Shown: positions 34,184 through 44,785 of the stretch, piece after piece | How the letters are laid out: every line of letters begins with the position of its first letter | How positions within the stretch are numbered: position 1 is the first letter of the stretch | Assembly (NCBI GenBank): GCA_000827265.1 | Contig: KN834762.1 | Location: forward strand, 622,939 to 686,938 | Direction: 5' to 3' | DNA: 64,000 nucleotides | DNA from: Collybiopsis luxurians FD-317 M1 | Taxonomy: Eukaryota; Basidiomycota; Agaricomycetes; Agaricales; Omphalotaceae | Translations under genes and position numbers: made by a program | Notes under the pieces: generated by a model | The model's database searches: none | What the model saw: only the letters and a program-made list of their open reading frames with translations | What the model was told of the DNA's origin: nothing

Positions 34184-34912
34184 TCAAGATGAGTCTATAG
34201 TTTCGCATTTCACTCGTTCTGGGGAGACTTTTTCAACTACTGGCACCATCTCGAACACCCATTTCTCGCGCGCGGCTTCCAAAACCTCGTCACCCCACTT
34301 GAACCAATATCTTTTTCCTTTATTCCATTCTTTTCGAGCTAACCGGAAATACGTCAGTACTGTAATCCAGCGCGAAAAAAGGCAAGTAAGTACTCACTCG
34401 CACGAAGAAAGTATTTTTCCCCCATCAACACAAGATTAGCTGGGGTGTCGGGACAAGCCAGGTGGCCCAAGACAATGCTTTGTACGACGCCCTACTCGAT
34501 CATCACCGTGTCAGTAATAGCTCTCTCTGACCTACGCGTGTACCCGCGAATGTGTCATTCACCGAAATTTCATCAGCGTTGCAAAAGAAGGTTGCGAGAT
34601 CGTTTACGGATGGTGAACGACTGAAGAGAAGAAGGTGTCAAACGATCTTCTAAGTGATCTGTAGGAGGAAGAGAGCGGTTTGGACGCGTCGTACTGAGCT
34701 GTTTTTCCGATGGATTGAACGATGACTTGGACGACAGACGCGTTTGATATTCCTAGCTGAGGATTTTTGGGGATCAAAAGGAGAGCGACTTGGTTGAGAT
34801 TGAGGTGGAAGTTGATCGCCATTAGTAAAATCTGAAGTTGAAGCACCGAGAGTGATGATAGTTTAGAAGACGTAAGAAGAGCGCGACGTGGGACTATAGG
34901 GGTTGATACCAT
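34184..34912 (-). CDS. Conserved fungal protein of unknown function
   Basis: About four exons, with the start at 34910-34912 (MVSTPIVPRRALL). They encode LQLQILLMAINFHLNLNQVALL, NASVVQVIVQSIGK, then SVNDLATFFCNADEIS, GVVQSIVLGHLACPDTPANL with M-G-E-K-Y-F-L-R-A, and a basic/aromatic C-terminus W-N-K-G-K-R-Y-W-F-K-W-G-D-E-V-L ending in TGA at 34184-34186. Donor gtaggt after GGTACACGC and acceptor gagtag join exons 2 and 3 in frame. I recognise the wording as recurring in basidiomycete genomes but know no function or named domain. There is no signal peptide. The H-L-A-C-P-D-T-P segment is its most distinctive stretch. Confidence 0.65.
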
Positions 34913-35137
34913 ATCAAGCAATAGACTATTCCGGATATGGTAAATGCAAGCGAGAGAGAGAGCGAGGGTTTGAATTTGATTCGTATGTATGCGCGCGGAA
35001 GGTAATAAAGAATAGAGTATGCGTGGATATAATACTAGATATAATGTCAATGATATTTTTCATACGAATACGTGGGCACGATAAGTAGATCTCCCCGTTC
35101 GAACTACACCGCCACTTCTACTTAGGTACCTAGAAAA

Positions 35138-37438
35138 CTAGAGAGCACGGGCCATTGCACTCATCTGAGCAGCCATCTGAGGGTAATTTTTTGCAAACTC
35201 GATCTGTGCTTCGGTTGCCTGTGTGAAAAAAAGTCCACCGTAAGCCAAAAATACGAAGGGGACAAAAAGTAAAAAAAAAGTGACGAACGTATTGGTAGTT
35301 CAAAGCATTGATGAGCTCTGGCTCCGTCCTCGAAAGGCTGGCTTGCTTCTCAAAGTACTCTACAGCCTTGTCGATGCGTCCTTGCTGCAAGCTGAGCTGA
35401 GCGAGCGTCGCCACTGCTGCCTCGCACTCGGTATCAACTCGCAAGGCTTCATTGCAGCAGCGCTCCGCGGCACCAATGTTTTGATCCATTTGGAACATCG
35501 CTAAACCCTTGTTGACAAGAGGGAGAACGTTGATGTTTGGCGGGGATCTAGAATGAAGGAGTAAATACTTGGCATCAACGGAAGGATCAGGAACAGAACC
35601 AACTTCGTCTTTTCGATTTCGTATGCCTTGTCGAACTTCTCAATCGCGTCCTGGAAATGCCCTTGGTCTAACAAAAGTTCACCACTAGACGAGAGAGGGG
35701 ATAATTAGTACAGCTGTCGAAGAAAAGCAGGAGTGTTACGCACTAGTAATTAAGGGGCTCGCTTTTTTGAGGGAACGACTTCATCGTCCTGCGGAACTGA
35801 GCCATTGCATTGGCCAGATTACCCGCCTTGTACTGCGCGACAGCGAGTTGGATATGGCTGAAAACAAACTGATCGTCGAGTTGAGTGGATTTTGTGTAAT
35901 TCTCCGCTGCTTCGTCGAATTTATTCATAATGAAGAGGACTAGAGAAGGTCATCAGTGTCTCTGTTACGACCTGTTTGAATGAACACACCTTGACCGCGG
36001 TGATAGTAAATGTCAGGATCATCCGGGTTGTGCTTGATCGCCTCTTCGAAGCATTCGAATGCCTTATCAGGATCGCTTTGCTCCATATATACGCTTGCGA
36101 TCTTGACCAAACTTTGAGTAAACGAGGGCGCGATTTTGATGGATTCATTCAAATCCTCTTTGGCTCCCTCGACATCAGCAATAAGGAATCTAACCGCGAC
36201 ATATCAGCTGTTGACATACGGAAAAGATTTTCCCTGAAAACTCACTTGAACGTTCCCCTCAGGTTGAGAGCCTCCGCTTTGCCCATATCCCAAGAGATAT
36301 CCTGTTCAAGAGCCTCCTTGACCAGCGAGAAAGCACGAGCATAATCGTGTTCGTCTATTGCCTCGAAGGACTGGAGTAAGGTACGGTCTCCGGTGGTAGG
36401 GTTGTCAAAGAGTGTAGGATGAGGTTTCGGTCGGAAAGCCGCAAAATAGGCGGAAATAAAAGTGGGAGGGGGGAGTTTAGGTCCTCGAGCAGCGAGTATC
36501 TCCTGAGCTCTCTTAGTCGCCATATTTTTTAGAACGCGCTCGACAGCAACTTGGCTGGCTTGGTTTGTGAATTTTTCCAAAATAGTGGTAGCAGTGAAGT
36601 CTGGAATAACATACTAGTGAGTGACTAGCATGAATCAAGACATGTAATATTCGTACCGCGCAGAGCTTCAGAGTACCTCTCAAGGTGCTCACATGCCATA
36701 GCACGTCGATTGAGTGCCTTGACGTAGTTGGGATCCAGCTTGATAGCTTCGTCACAGTCTTGAACGACAAGTTCATGTTGGGGAGGAACCATGTTCATGT
36801 AACCTATACGGCGTGTCAGACAAACCAGGAGCATATGTTTCTAACACGTACATGCAGCGCGATTACTATAGAACACGGGCTCCGCTTTTGTAGTGATTTC
36901 AATGGCACGGCTGTATAACTTTGCAGCGGTAGCAAAGTCTCGCGCTTTGTAGGCGTCGTTTCCTTTCGCTTTAAAAATACCTGCGATTCTTGAACGTTCC
37001 TGAACATAAAATAAGAAATGCATCTTGTGAGGTAACCGATCGAATAACATACGCTCTCCGGAAGAGCAGTAACAAACTCTGCAGTATACTGTGAAAGATC
37101 TATTATAGGGTTAAACCAGGCTCAGACAACCGAATAACGCGCTTACCATCCTCATCCTCAACCTCTACCTTGGGCTTCCGTTCCTCCAAAATTGGACCGT
37201 CCGGGTCATTCACAGTCTTCTTTTTCTTTTTGGAAGATTTATTATCCTTCTTCTTTTCCTTCTTGTCTCCCTTTTCCAAGTCTGTCGAAGGCCTTGAGGA
37301 TGATGAAGCATAGTAAACGACTCCACCGACGGCAATAGCAGCTGCCGCAGAACCAATTAGAATGGCCTGCTTGTTTTCGGAGACAAAGTTTTGTACGCGT
37401 TCAACGAAGCCTGCTGCCGAAGATTCTGAGGAAGACAT
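35138..37438 (-). CDS. tom70: Mitochondrial import receptor Tom70
   Basis: The start at 37438 gives a short intermembrane segment, then one membrane anchor (AILIGSAAAAIAVGGVVYYA) followed by a long lysine-rich linker, the Tom70 layout. Spliced exons then encode the TPR clamp (AKGNDAYKARDFATAAKLYSRAI, FYSNRAA, KALNRRAMACEHL) that binds Hsp70/Hsp90 tails. The substrate-binding TPRs follow, including YYHRGQ, NKFDEAAENYTKSTQLD, YKAGNLANAMAQFRR, NIGAAERCCNEAL and QGRIDKAVEYFEKQ. The tail QMAAQMSAMARAL ends in TAG at 35138-35140. The protein sits in the outer mitochondrial membrane and docks carrier-type precursors such as the one encoded at 13190-14549. At least eight introns of about 50 bp are present. 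Confidence 0.92.
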
Positions 37439-37733
37439 TGGTGGAGAAGGAGAGGATACCGGCTCAAGAAAACCGTATGTATGTGGATGTTGACGAAATA
37501 CTTCGGCTGAGAAAATTATTCAGACAAGGGCCCGTCGCGGCCCGGCGAGCACTCTGCAGCGTGCACTGGTCCATTTTAAACTGTTTTTATTACTCGTACG
37601 ACGTGAAATAAGTAAGATACAATGCGTAATCCATGATTTCCGACCTCAAAATGCAGCGGTCTATTTGTATATCGTGATACATCCGTCCATCCAGATTTCA
37701 ATCCAATCCGTTCGCCAAAAGAGACCAGTACAT
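37439..37733. other. Upstream flank of tom70
   Basis: About 295 bp between the Tom70 start and the 3' end of the next minus-strand gene. No clear promoter element was seen. Confidence 0.4.
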
Positions 37734-40038
37734 TCACTTCTCCATCCTCTTCTCATCAACAACTCTCCACATCCACCTTTTTATCACAGTCTCAAACATA
37801 TCCTCCCACCCTTCCTCTTGCTTTGCAACAGTTCTTGCATCAAACACGACCGGTGGTTCATTTGTAGGGAACTTTTGCCCAAGAGGCAAAGGCGAACCTA
37901 GAGGTGTGTTTGTTCCGGCTCCGGGTTTTGGTGGTGATAATATCTGCGAAGGCACAAGTATGGGAAGTAGATACCTTAGTTTTAGGGCGCTGTATGAGAA
38001 TTAAAAGTGAGCAAGCCAATGAAGACAGTCAAGAGAAGACGTATACATACCCAACCCACAACCGTAGATTGTCCGACCTTCTAAAAGTCCACCCCGTCTT
38101 TTTGCTCTCTCCGCTCTTCTTTTCCTCTGCTTGCTGTAAAGACAGAATGTCATGTATACCATCTTTGTTGATGTACCCCCAAGGTTTCTTGGACTTGCGC
38201 ACACCTGTATTGTACGCGGCACAAAGCAGTTGGCCAGACGAAAGAGAGTCTAGGAACGCCGTTCGAGCGGCAGCTGATGACGATGGAGGTTCTGTAGGAA
38301 GATGTGGCTGGAGATTGGCCGGAATGAGGGCTAAGATTAGCGACTGGGCGCGATCTGTAGGTAGTCAGAATACGTTACAATGGGTGACAATATTACGGCA
38401 CACGAACCTAATTCGCTATCCATGAATGCTTGCCGTTTCGCCCATTCAGGTAGCGCGTCGTCCTCCAACTCGCTCTCCTCTTCTGCTTCAGCCGCTTCCT
38501 CAGCTTCGAGGTTCTCGGCCTCTTCCGATATTCCCTCCATTTGCTGAGGCTCCTCTGATACATTCATTCGTCCCAACATGTCTGGTAACATGCCAGTTGA
38601 GACACGTCTCGGACCAGAACCTGAGCCGAATCCAAGTCCAATTCCCAGACTCCTACCTTCTACATCACCTGCACTAACCCTCCGCTTGGCACTACTCCTA
38701 CTCCGCTCCTTATCACGTATCTTGCGTTTTTCCCTCTCCCATCCGCGTTGCTCTCCGCGTACACCCTTCTTTCCTTCGAATAGAACTTCATCTACCAAAT
38801 CCAAATACCCGCCTACAAGCTCCCGCTCGCTCGGAAGTTTGGCGAGGGTGACGTCCTGCTTGTATAGCCAACCACTCCCAAGCACTAACCTCTCATCCCA
38901 TCGGTCCTTCTTCTCCTTCGTCGCATCTTCATCCACAAAGAAAACATCGTCGTCCAGGTCCCATACAGGAACACTTTCGAATCGTCCGTTCACTTGTACC
39001 AGGGAAAACGCGACAGAGGTATCCTTATCTATTTCGTGAATGCCGGCACCCACAGTAATTTCGGTGTCTTCCTCGTCTCTATGCTCCGAACTACCAACAC
39101 GCTCATGATTTGATCCTCCTCCCCGGTGGGAACTCCCGCCCTCACTCTGGGCATCGTATGCATCATCGCTGAGTGGTAATCGCGTCTTTTCCTCAAGCTC
39201 CCGTAGCACTGAAAGAACCTCCAGTGCTGAACGGCGTATAAGCGTCAGCGGGTCCGGCTCTGAATGCGGTTTATCTCCTCGTGATGATGAAGAGCCACCT
39301 TGAGGCGCTAAGCGGTTAGACCGAAAATGTTCGCGGATGATGCCGGCGGATTCGTCGGGCTGAGCTAAAAGATAATTGCGAGTAGATCGAATTGCCCTTG
39401 TAGTCGTTTGTAGAACGTCCAAGACATCAATTGGACTATCTTGAGAATATTCTGATGGATTTAGATCGATACACCAAGCACGAGAGACTGCAGACAAGTC
39501 CTCTACTACGCCGGGTAACAGCGTCTCTGGGTCGATTTCTTTGGACGTTACGTGTGGGGCGATGACATGCCCTTGTCTAGAATCAGGAACGACGGGGGTA
39601 GGTGGGAGTTGCAAGTCTGAAATGGAAGTTATAGAGGAGTTCGCTGGGCTGTGAAAGCTTGTCCCAATCGCTGGTACGAGTCCATAGTGTGGTTTGTCCA
39701 ATGGTCTTAATCATGATTACCAATTAGCAAGCAAAGTGTAGCAATGGCGAAAGTTCATACTTCTTTTTGGACTTTAAGCCAGCTTTGGTGAAATAATACT
39801 GTAAATGTTCGATACTTCCCAATGCCATGACACTCTCTCGCTTGGCTGCGCTCCGACTGAATGGTTTCTGAGGCTTGTTGGACGAGTTCACGTTTGGATA
39901 GAAAGCGGTCTGCCTCCGCGATTTCTTCGCTGATGAGGAAACTGAAGTGTCAGGAGAAGATGTCGCATTTCCAGTAGAGCCTGTTGACTCTGGAGTCAAG
40001 ACTGGGGGCGAGGTTGAGGGAGAAGATTCGGAAGTCAT
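37734..40038 (-). CDS. Large conserved fungal protein of unknown function
   Basis: The start at 40036-40038 (MTSESSPSTSPP; another in-frame Met lies at 40053) opens a Ser/Thr/Pro-rich N-terminus. It is followed by SVMALGSIEHLQYYFTKAGL. The largest exon (38337-39701) encodes LSAVSRAWCIDLNP, DVLQTTTRAIRSTRNYLL, an acidic Ser/Gly-rich loop, FESVPVWDLDDDVFFVDED, WLYKQDVTLAKL with GYLDLVDEVLF, and Glu-rich runs. The 3' exons encode LCAAYNTGVRKSKKPWGYI and FDARTVAKQEEGWEDMFETV with a terminal IKRWMWRVVDEKRMEK. Several segments look folded and conserved between disordered linkers, but I cannot name the family. There is no signal peptide or membrane segment. Cytoplasmic or nuclear location is inferred. 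Confidence 0.65.
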
Positions 40039-40302
40039 GATGATGGAAACCAAAGTCGTTTTAGGTTGACGTTCTTCTAGTCAAGATTTTCAGGCTGATC
40101 CGCGTGGCGGCGCGGTAGCGGTCACATGCTTTCACGGCAACTTGTCGGCGAGCCTCGAGGTTGAAGTCAATTTTTACACCGCACAGTGGGATTGTCACTG
40201 TTTTCGAACAATTAAGTATAATGTACAATATTGTAAAATCGTGCACAGGTCAAAGTCATCGTGAAAAGAAAAACGGTGCCCCATAACACAGTCTCTCTCC
40301 GT

Positions 40303-40645
40303 CTAATACGCCGCCGCGCCTCCTCTTCGACGCCTTCCCGTTCTCATTCCTGATCTCCTCGATCCAAAGCATCGGCAGCAGAGTATATCAAGAATCACGT
40401 CGAATATTGTCACAATTACCTGGGCATAAATGAATGAGCTTTCGACCATGGTCAATGTACACAAAGTACTCACGGTCACAACCGCAGATACAATAGTCAT
40501 GATGACATTTGCTATCGCAGAAATTACAGCGTTGATAGCACTGCCTATGGATGAAAAGATGGCTCCCTAGAAAGTTCATGGGTGAGTGAACAACGGTAGT
40601 GAGCGTTGGCTGCGACTCGTCAGGTACTCGACCGCCACTCACCAT
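40303..40645 (-). CDS. Small conserved Agaricomycete protein (70 aa)
   Basis: Exons: 40643-40645 (ATG alone), 40474-40566 and 40303-40419, joined by GT-AG introns. The product starts MGAIFSSIGSAINAVISAIAN, continues with a hydrophobic stretch I-V-T-I-F-D-V-I-L-D-I-L, a C-C-R-C cluster and a basic Arg/Gly tail ending G-G-A-A-A-Y. Length is exactly 70 codons plus stop. The Gly-2 after Met suggests possible N-myristoylation and the C-C-x-C motif possible palmitoylation, so peripheral membrane attachment is likely. I recognise this small family from mushroom genomes, where function is unknown. The start-codon-only first exon hides the gene from simple ORF calling. Confidence 0.8.
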
Positions 40646-41541
40646 TGTGATTTATTGCGAGAGTTTCAAAATGTTACAAGATAAAGTGTTCAAAGGGATT
40701 TGTGTGGATGGGTTCAAGAATGTTGATGTTCATTGCATGATTTTTTAACTCTTTTATACCACCATACCTTCAAGTGACGTCTTGTTCACACTCAACAAAT
40801 AGCCGAAGGTTCGGAGACGCTTCTCCAACATTCCACTCAACGATGACGTTGATATCGAATCACTCGAATTGGACTCGACGTGCAGGTCATCAAGACGTCA
40901 TTCGGATAAGCCTTACTGCCTGGTCGTCCCTCGTTTCCATGAGGATGGCGGAAGCAGGTATGCGCCTCGCTCTGCCAATTTTGAGGTCGGTCGTTTGGGC
41001 GGGTTTCCCCGCTTTTGGATCTCTGGGAGCTCATATACATAGATAGAAAGACGGATTTCGGATCGGTAGATCCGGAAAGAAACTTTTGCAGAATTTTCGT
41101 TCGACCAGGTAGTGTCCTCACTAAGATCAGAAAGGAACGAAAAAGGCTTCTTCTTGCGCCAGCCACACGCACTAGGAGTTAGAGCCAACGCATTGTCTCC
41201 ATAAAACCAAAAGGGGGAAAGAAAATAATGGACCAGGCGAGATAGCACCGACTTGCACCAATTATAGCCAATATTCTTGCATCCTGTTGAGCAGAACTAG
41301 CGCAAACTTCCGTTCCCTGCATGCATCCTCGGATCTCCATACACAACTACCTTCCTAAGATCCAGGGTTGCATCTTTTCAATGGCTGTTAGGGAACGCGA
41401 CAGGAACAAATTGAATCGATCTTTACACAAGGCATTGAGAATTTAGAAAACAGCGCCTTGAGTAGAATAAATACAACTCTGCTGTCATTCTGTCTTCTCC
41501 ATCATTCAGCCGACACACACGAAGCAGAAAAAAAAGTTCCC
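40646..41541. other. Intergenic, no gene recognised
   Basis: Open frames of 90-111 codons on both strands (40774-41248) lack any recognisable domain. It separates two minus-strand genes, so it should hold the promoter of the 70-residue protein and the 3' flank of Elp6. Confidence 0.45.
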
Positions 41542-42432
41542 TCACAGAACCCCACGGCTGGTTCCGCGCTCGAAAAATACAGCAGAGCTATCTGTCAATC
41601 TATACTGCAACGCAGCGCTTCGTGATCTGAGTTTGGTAGTAGATGGCGAAGGTGCGGTCGGCCCAGGGTGCAGAGCAATCTAATGAAGGTGAATTTAGTA
41701 GATGTGGCGAGGACGGGTTGACAGACATACCTGACCGCTCACGGCACCGCTGCGCCCACTATTCAGTGGTTGCACTTCCAAATGGTATGTACACAAAGAA
41801 TGAAGATGCCGAAAAAGTGGATCTAGTTCTCCAGGTGTGACGATATGGTGTCGAATGAGCAATGTAGCCTGATTCTAGGTTAAAATGAAGAATGAATATG
41901 AAGAAATTCGTCCGCAAGTTAAACTCGATGTACTTTTAGACACAGGGCTCGAAGAGCTCGACAAAATCTAAACAAATCGGATATGGAATAACCCATCCAT
42001 TCAAGCGCGCTGATATCGTCCAATATAACTAGAGCGCTTCTTTCTGGACTCGCTTTTTCGAAGACAGATGCAATTTGTTCATAAAGGGCGTAGAATGGAG
42101 TTGCGGCCACTTTGACATTCTCGAGAGCCAAGGACACATTAATAAAATGAAACGTTTCGGCTGAAATCTGCTGTGATAGGTTCACGTTCTAGGCGGATTC
42201 CCATAAGCGTTACATATTTAGCACAGAGAAAGGCTCGCAGACTGACGGATTTGGCGGAAACAGATTGCCATTTCGTTAAATCTTCCGAAATAGAAAGGAC
42301 GATATTGAGAGAATTTGTCTGCTCCTTGATATGGGAAATCAAACAATGATGCAGAGCAAATTCAGCGGGAGAGGATAACTCGTCAGTGATGAGCAAGAGT
42401 ATGCCTTTCGGAAGGTCGAAAGGCGAGAACAT
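41542..42432 (-). CDS. ELP6: Elongator complex subunit 6
   Basis: The start at 42432 gives MFSPFDLPKGILLLITDEL, the Elp6 N-terminus. Splicing joins LSISEDLTKWQSVSAKS to NVNLSQQISAETFHFINVS, then LVILDDISALEWMGYSI and LFRFCRALRALC. A later exon holds TLLIRHHIVTPGELDPLFRHL. The last exon encodes the typical tail LQYRLTDSSAVFFERGTSRG with V-L and TGA at 41542-41544. Elp6 is a RecA-like ATPase-fold subunit. With Elp4 and Elp5 it forms the hexameric ring of Elongator, which modifies wobble uridines (cm5U) of tRNAs. The fold is kept, and the family lacks a canonical Walker A motif, as here. Introns are 45-60 bp. Confidence 0.88.
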
Positions 42433-43830
42433 GATGGATGAAGATGAACTAATTGATTATCTGAGGATGAGATAAGATAAAAATTTTGATCGAAGCACGT
42501 GGCCGGCTTCGTAGATACAGCTTTGACCAAGTGTACACTTGGAACCGTCAAGTTTTCTCTTTTACGCCAAGTCTTCATTGAATTAAGGTTCAGTTATTTG
42601 TACATCTTAAGAAGTATCTGGCTCTCGAGTATGAAGGGCGATGCTCCCCTGGACGCGGGCTCGCACCACTATCTGATCAGAATACGGCTGCATTCGAAAA
42701 CGGAGTATCTAGCCTTGTGCAGGTTCATTAGGAATTTCTAAATGCTATCTTACACGGTGCACTTCTGCGGCTAGCTTTTAAGTGTAAATGAGGAACGATA
42801 AATTGATGCGTATACGATTTAGAAGGACCATCTAGCCCATAAATGGGTGTAAAAATACCAAAGCTACACGCCACGTCTATAAGTATATAGGCCGCTGAGT
42901 GAAGATAGCGCAAATCTCAGGAGGATGCATTGAGTCGGATTCTTCGCCAAGAAAATATGTCAGAACCATATTCGTTAGGCTCTATCGCACTCCCTCCTAC
43001 GCCTCGCTTGGTTAATTTAGATGCTCATGGTTGGCGTCGTAAATAGCAGCGTGTTAGAGGTAAATGAAAAGAGCGGTCAATCTCTATACATACGTGGAAA
43101 CTAAACTTGAAGGTCGTCCGGGTGCTCCGCAGCGGGAATACTCGGAGTAGTACCAGTGTAATCCGAGGGCCATTGGACTGAGCCGCCAACTCAGTCCAAT
43201 TGAGCTCAAAAAGTGAGAATATTCCGGTGTAAGGGAGACTTACTCGCAATATATCTAACACTCGAAATGTTCAAAGTAACTTACCATGGCTAAACGGAAT
43301 TGGGAATTTATCGAAATGAGAAACGCACCACTTATCTCCGGGTCCAAGTTGATCTGACTCTCAGATTTGCAGTCATGGCGGCCTCGTATGCTTCATTTCA
43401 TCGGTGGTGGGTGAACATCAGTCGATTGGACGCGCCTATCAAGTTCACTAGTACAGTTGCAACGCCTTGTTCCTCATGGCGGTGCTTTAAGCTTCAATTA
43501 GAAATGTACGCAGAAGGCAGTTGATAAATGAAGTTATGATGTTTGATATAAGCCTATTTCTCGTACCATCGATCGCTATGCCGCTGTCCGCGGTTCTGGA
43601 ATAGGAAATCAGCCTAAACTTGACTTGAGACATTGAGAGAAAAAATTTACGCGATGATTCCAGTCGACTTCAAGAATGAGCCCGGAGACTTCAATCAGTC
43701 GAATTTAGCATTTTTAGGAAAGATCAAGAAAGCGCGGAATTGGATGCAAGTAATTCCGACAGTGAGTGACTGATCTTATTTTGACTACTCGCATTCCGTA
43801 TAGAATGCACAGACCTTTCAAATTTTAGGT
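42433..43830. other. Intergenic, no gene recognised
   Basis: 1.4 kb with open frames below 80 codons and no domain. The right end is the upstream region of the repeat-peptide gene. Confidence 0.5.
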
Positions 43831-43840
43831 ATAAAAGGGC
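43830..43840 (+). promoter_or_regulatory. TATA box of the repeat-peptide gene
   Basis: gtataaaaggg about 85-90 bp before the ATG at 43923, a strong consensus TATA box at a position that fits a short 5' leader. Strong TATA promoters in fungi often drive high, regulated expression, such as of secreted proteins. Confidence 0.65.
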
Positions 43841-43922
43841 CCCGAAAGATGCGGAAGAACATCACACCAAAGTAACTTGACCTACAAAGACCTCACACTT
43901 ACCATCTTTTCTCGAGCCAGTC

Positions 43923-44342
43923 ATGCAACTTCGTCTCCAAAACATCATGTTGATCGCTGCTCTCGTCAGTGGCGCATTTGCGGCGCCTGTTGAACAGGTA
44001 CGAAGGTTTCCCGAGAGTGATTCTGAATGCTGGTGTTGATAGTCGTACCCGAAGGCCCGTAAAGAGAGTGATACCATCTTTACTTGGGCCCCCGTCAAGG
44101 CTCGCGGAGAGAGCGACACTATCTTCACTTGGGCCCCCAATAAAGCCCGCGAAGAGAGCGACACTATCTTCACTTGGGCTCCTGTTAAGGCCCGTGAAGA
44201 AAGCGATACCATCTTCACTTGGGCTCCTATTAAGGCCCGCGAAGAGAGCGACATTATCTTTACCTGGGCACCCAACGAGGCTCGAGAGGAGAGCGACACT
44301 ATCTTTACCTGGTCATCCAACAAGGCTCGTGAGGAGTATTAA
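43923..44342 (+). CDS. Secreted precursor with six tandem 15-residue repeats
   Basis: Exon 1 (43923-43997) encodes a signal peptide MQLRLQNIMLIAALVSGAFA with cleavage likely before A-P-V-E-Q. A 45-bp GT-AG intron (43998-44042) follows. Exon 2 (44043-44342) encodes S-Y-P-K-A-R and six units of the form x-E-S-D-T-I-F-T-W-A-P-(V/N/I)-K-A-R, then E-E-Y and stop, 124 residues in all. Repeat units differ mostly at synonymous positions (GAC/GAT, ACT/ACC, TTC/TTT), so the peptide is under selection. Unit 5 has D-I-I and N-E-A-R, and unit 6 has W-S-S. Each unit ends with Arg, so cleavage after K-A-R would release six near-identical peptides. The layout resembles fungal Kex2-processed repetitive proteins and dikaritin RiPP precursors, but no DUF3328 (UstY-type) or other modifying enzyme gene is seen nearby. 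The product is unknown. Confidence 0.8.
44061..44330 (+). repeat. Six 45-bp tandem repeats within the precursor gene
   Basis: Units at 44061, 44106, 44151, 44196, 44241 and 44286, each 45 bp with no spacers. The copies keep their spacing exactly and vary mainly at third codon positions. Confidence 0.9.
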
Positions 44343-44753
44343 TTAATGGATAAAGAATTAATTTGGGAAACACGCCTACCCCTTTTTATCGCTTGTTAAT
44401 TAACTGTTAAAATCAGTAATCAGTCTGAAACTTATATATTTTTTCGCTCTTTGTAATCTCGCTTCCTGGTAGCTAAAGGAGAGAATAATAATTTGTGTGC
44501 TTTGAACTTGACTCATGCAAATTTGTCGTGTAACTTCTCTTCCTCTACGTGTTTCACCTACTTGGCTCCGAAAGCAATGCATAGTGAGCTGCGGCGCAGT
44601 AACATGCAATTACAAGTTGAAGAAACGCGTCTTACGCGACGACGCGCGTCCAATGCCGGCAATGAACTGAATAGTAATACGAGACTTCCGATTGGCTCCC
44701 CAGCTCACTGTAGCCGGCTGACTCCAGGCCTAGTTCCAGACTGCCGTTACCGC
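44343..44753. other. Spacer between precursor and hemerythrin-domain gene
   Basis: Contains the 3' flank of the peptide precursor and the promoter of the next gene. An 88-codon plus frame (44493-44759) has no recognisable content. Confidence 0.5.
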
Positions 44754-44760
44754 GTATAAA
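44754..44760 (+). promoter_or_regulatory. TATA box before the hemerythrin-domain gene
   Basis: gtataaa sits only about 26 bp before the first ATG (44786). With usual TATA-to-start-site spacing the transcript could begin at or after that ATG. The next in-frame ATG is at 44879-44881. Confidence 0.5.
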
Positions 44761-44785
44761 TACCGAACTGAAGCTTCGAACTGGT

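Noticed and set aside
38578..39039. 153-codon plus frame rich in Ser/Pro/Arg
   Set aside because: It lies antisense to the large exon of the uncharacterised gene at 37734-40038 and has the low-complexity make-up of an antisense shadow.
41643..41840. 65-codon plus frame
   Set aside because: It overlaps the 3' exons of Elp6 on the other strand, which are supported by conserved sequence and splice sites.
43862..44323. 153-codon minus-strand frame with repeated S-L-S-S-R-A-L units
   Set aside because: It is the antisense of the six 45-bp repeats of the precursor gene. It has no signal peptide and its repeat pattern is forced by the plus-strand codons.
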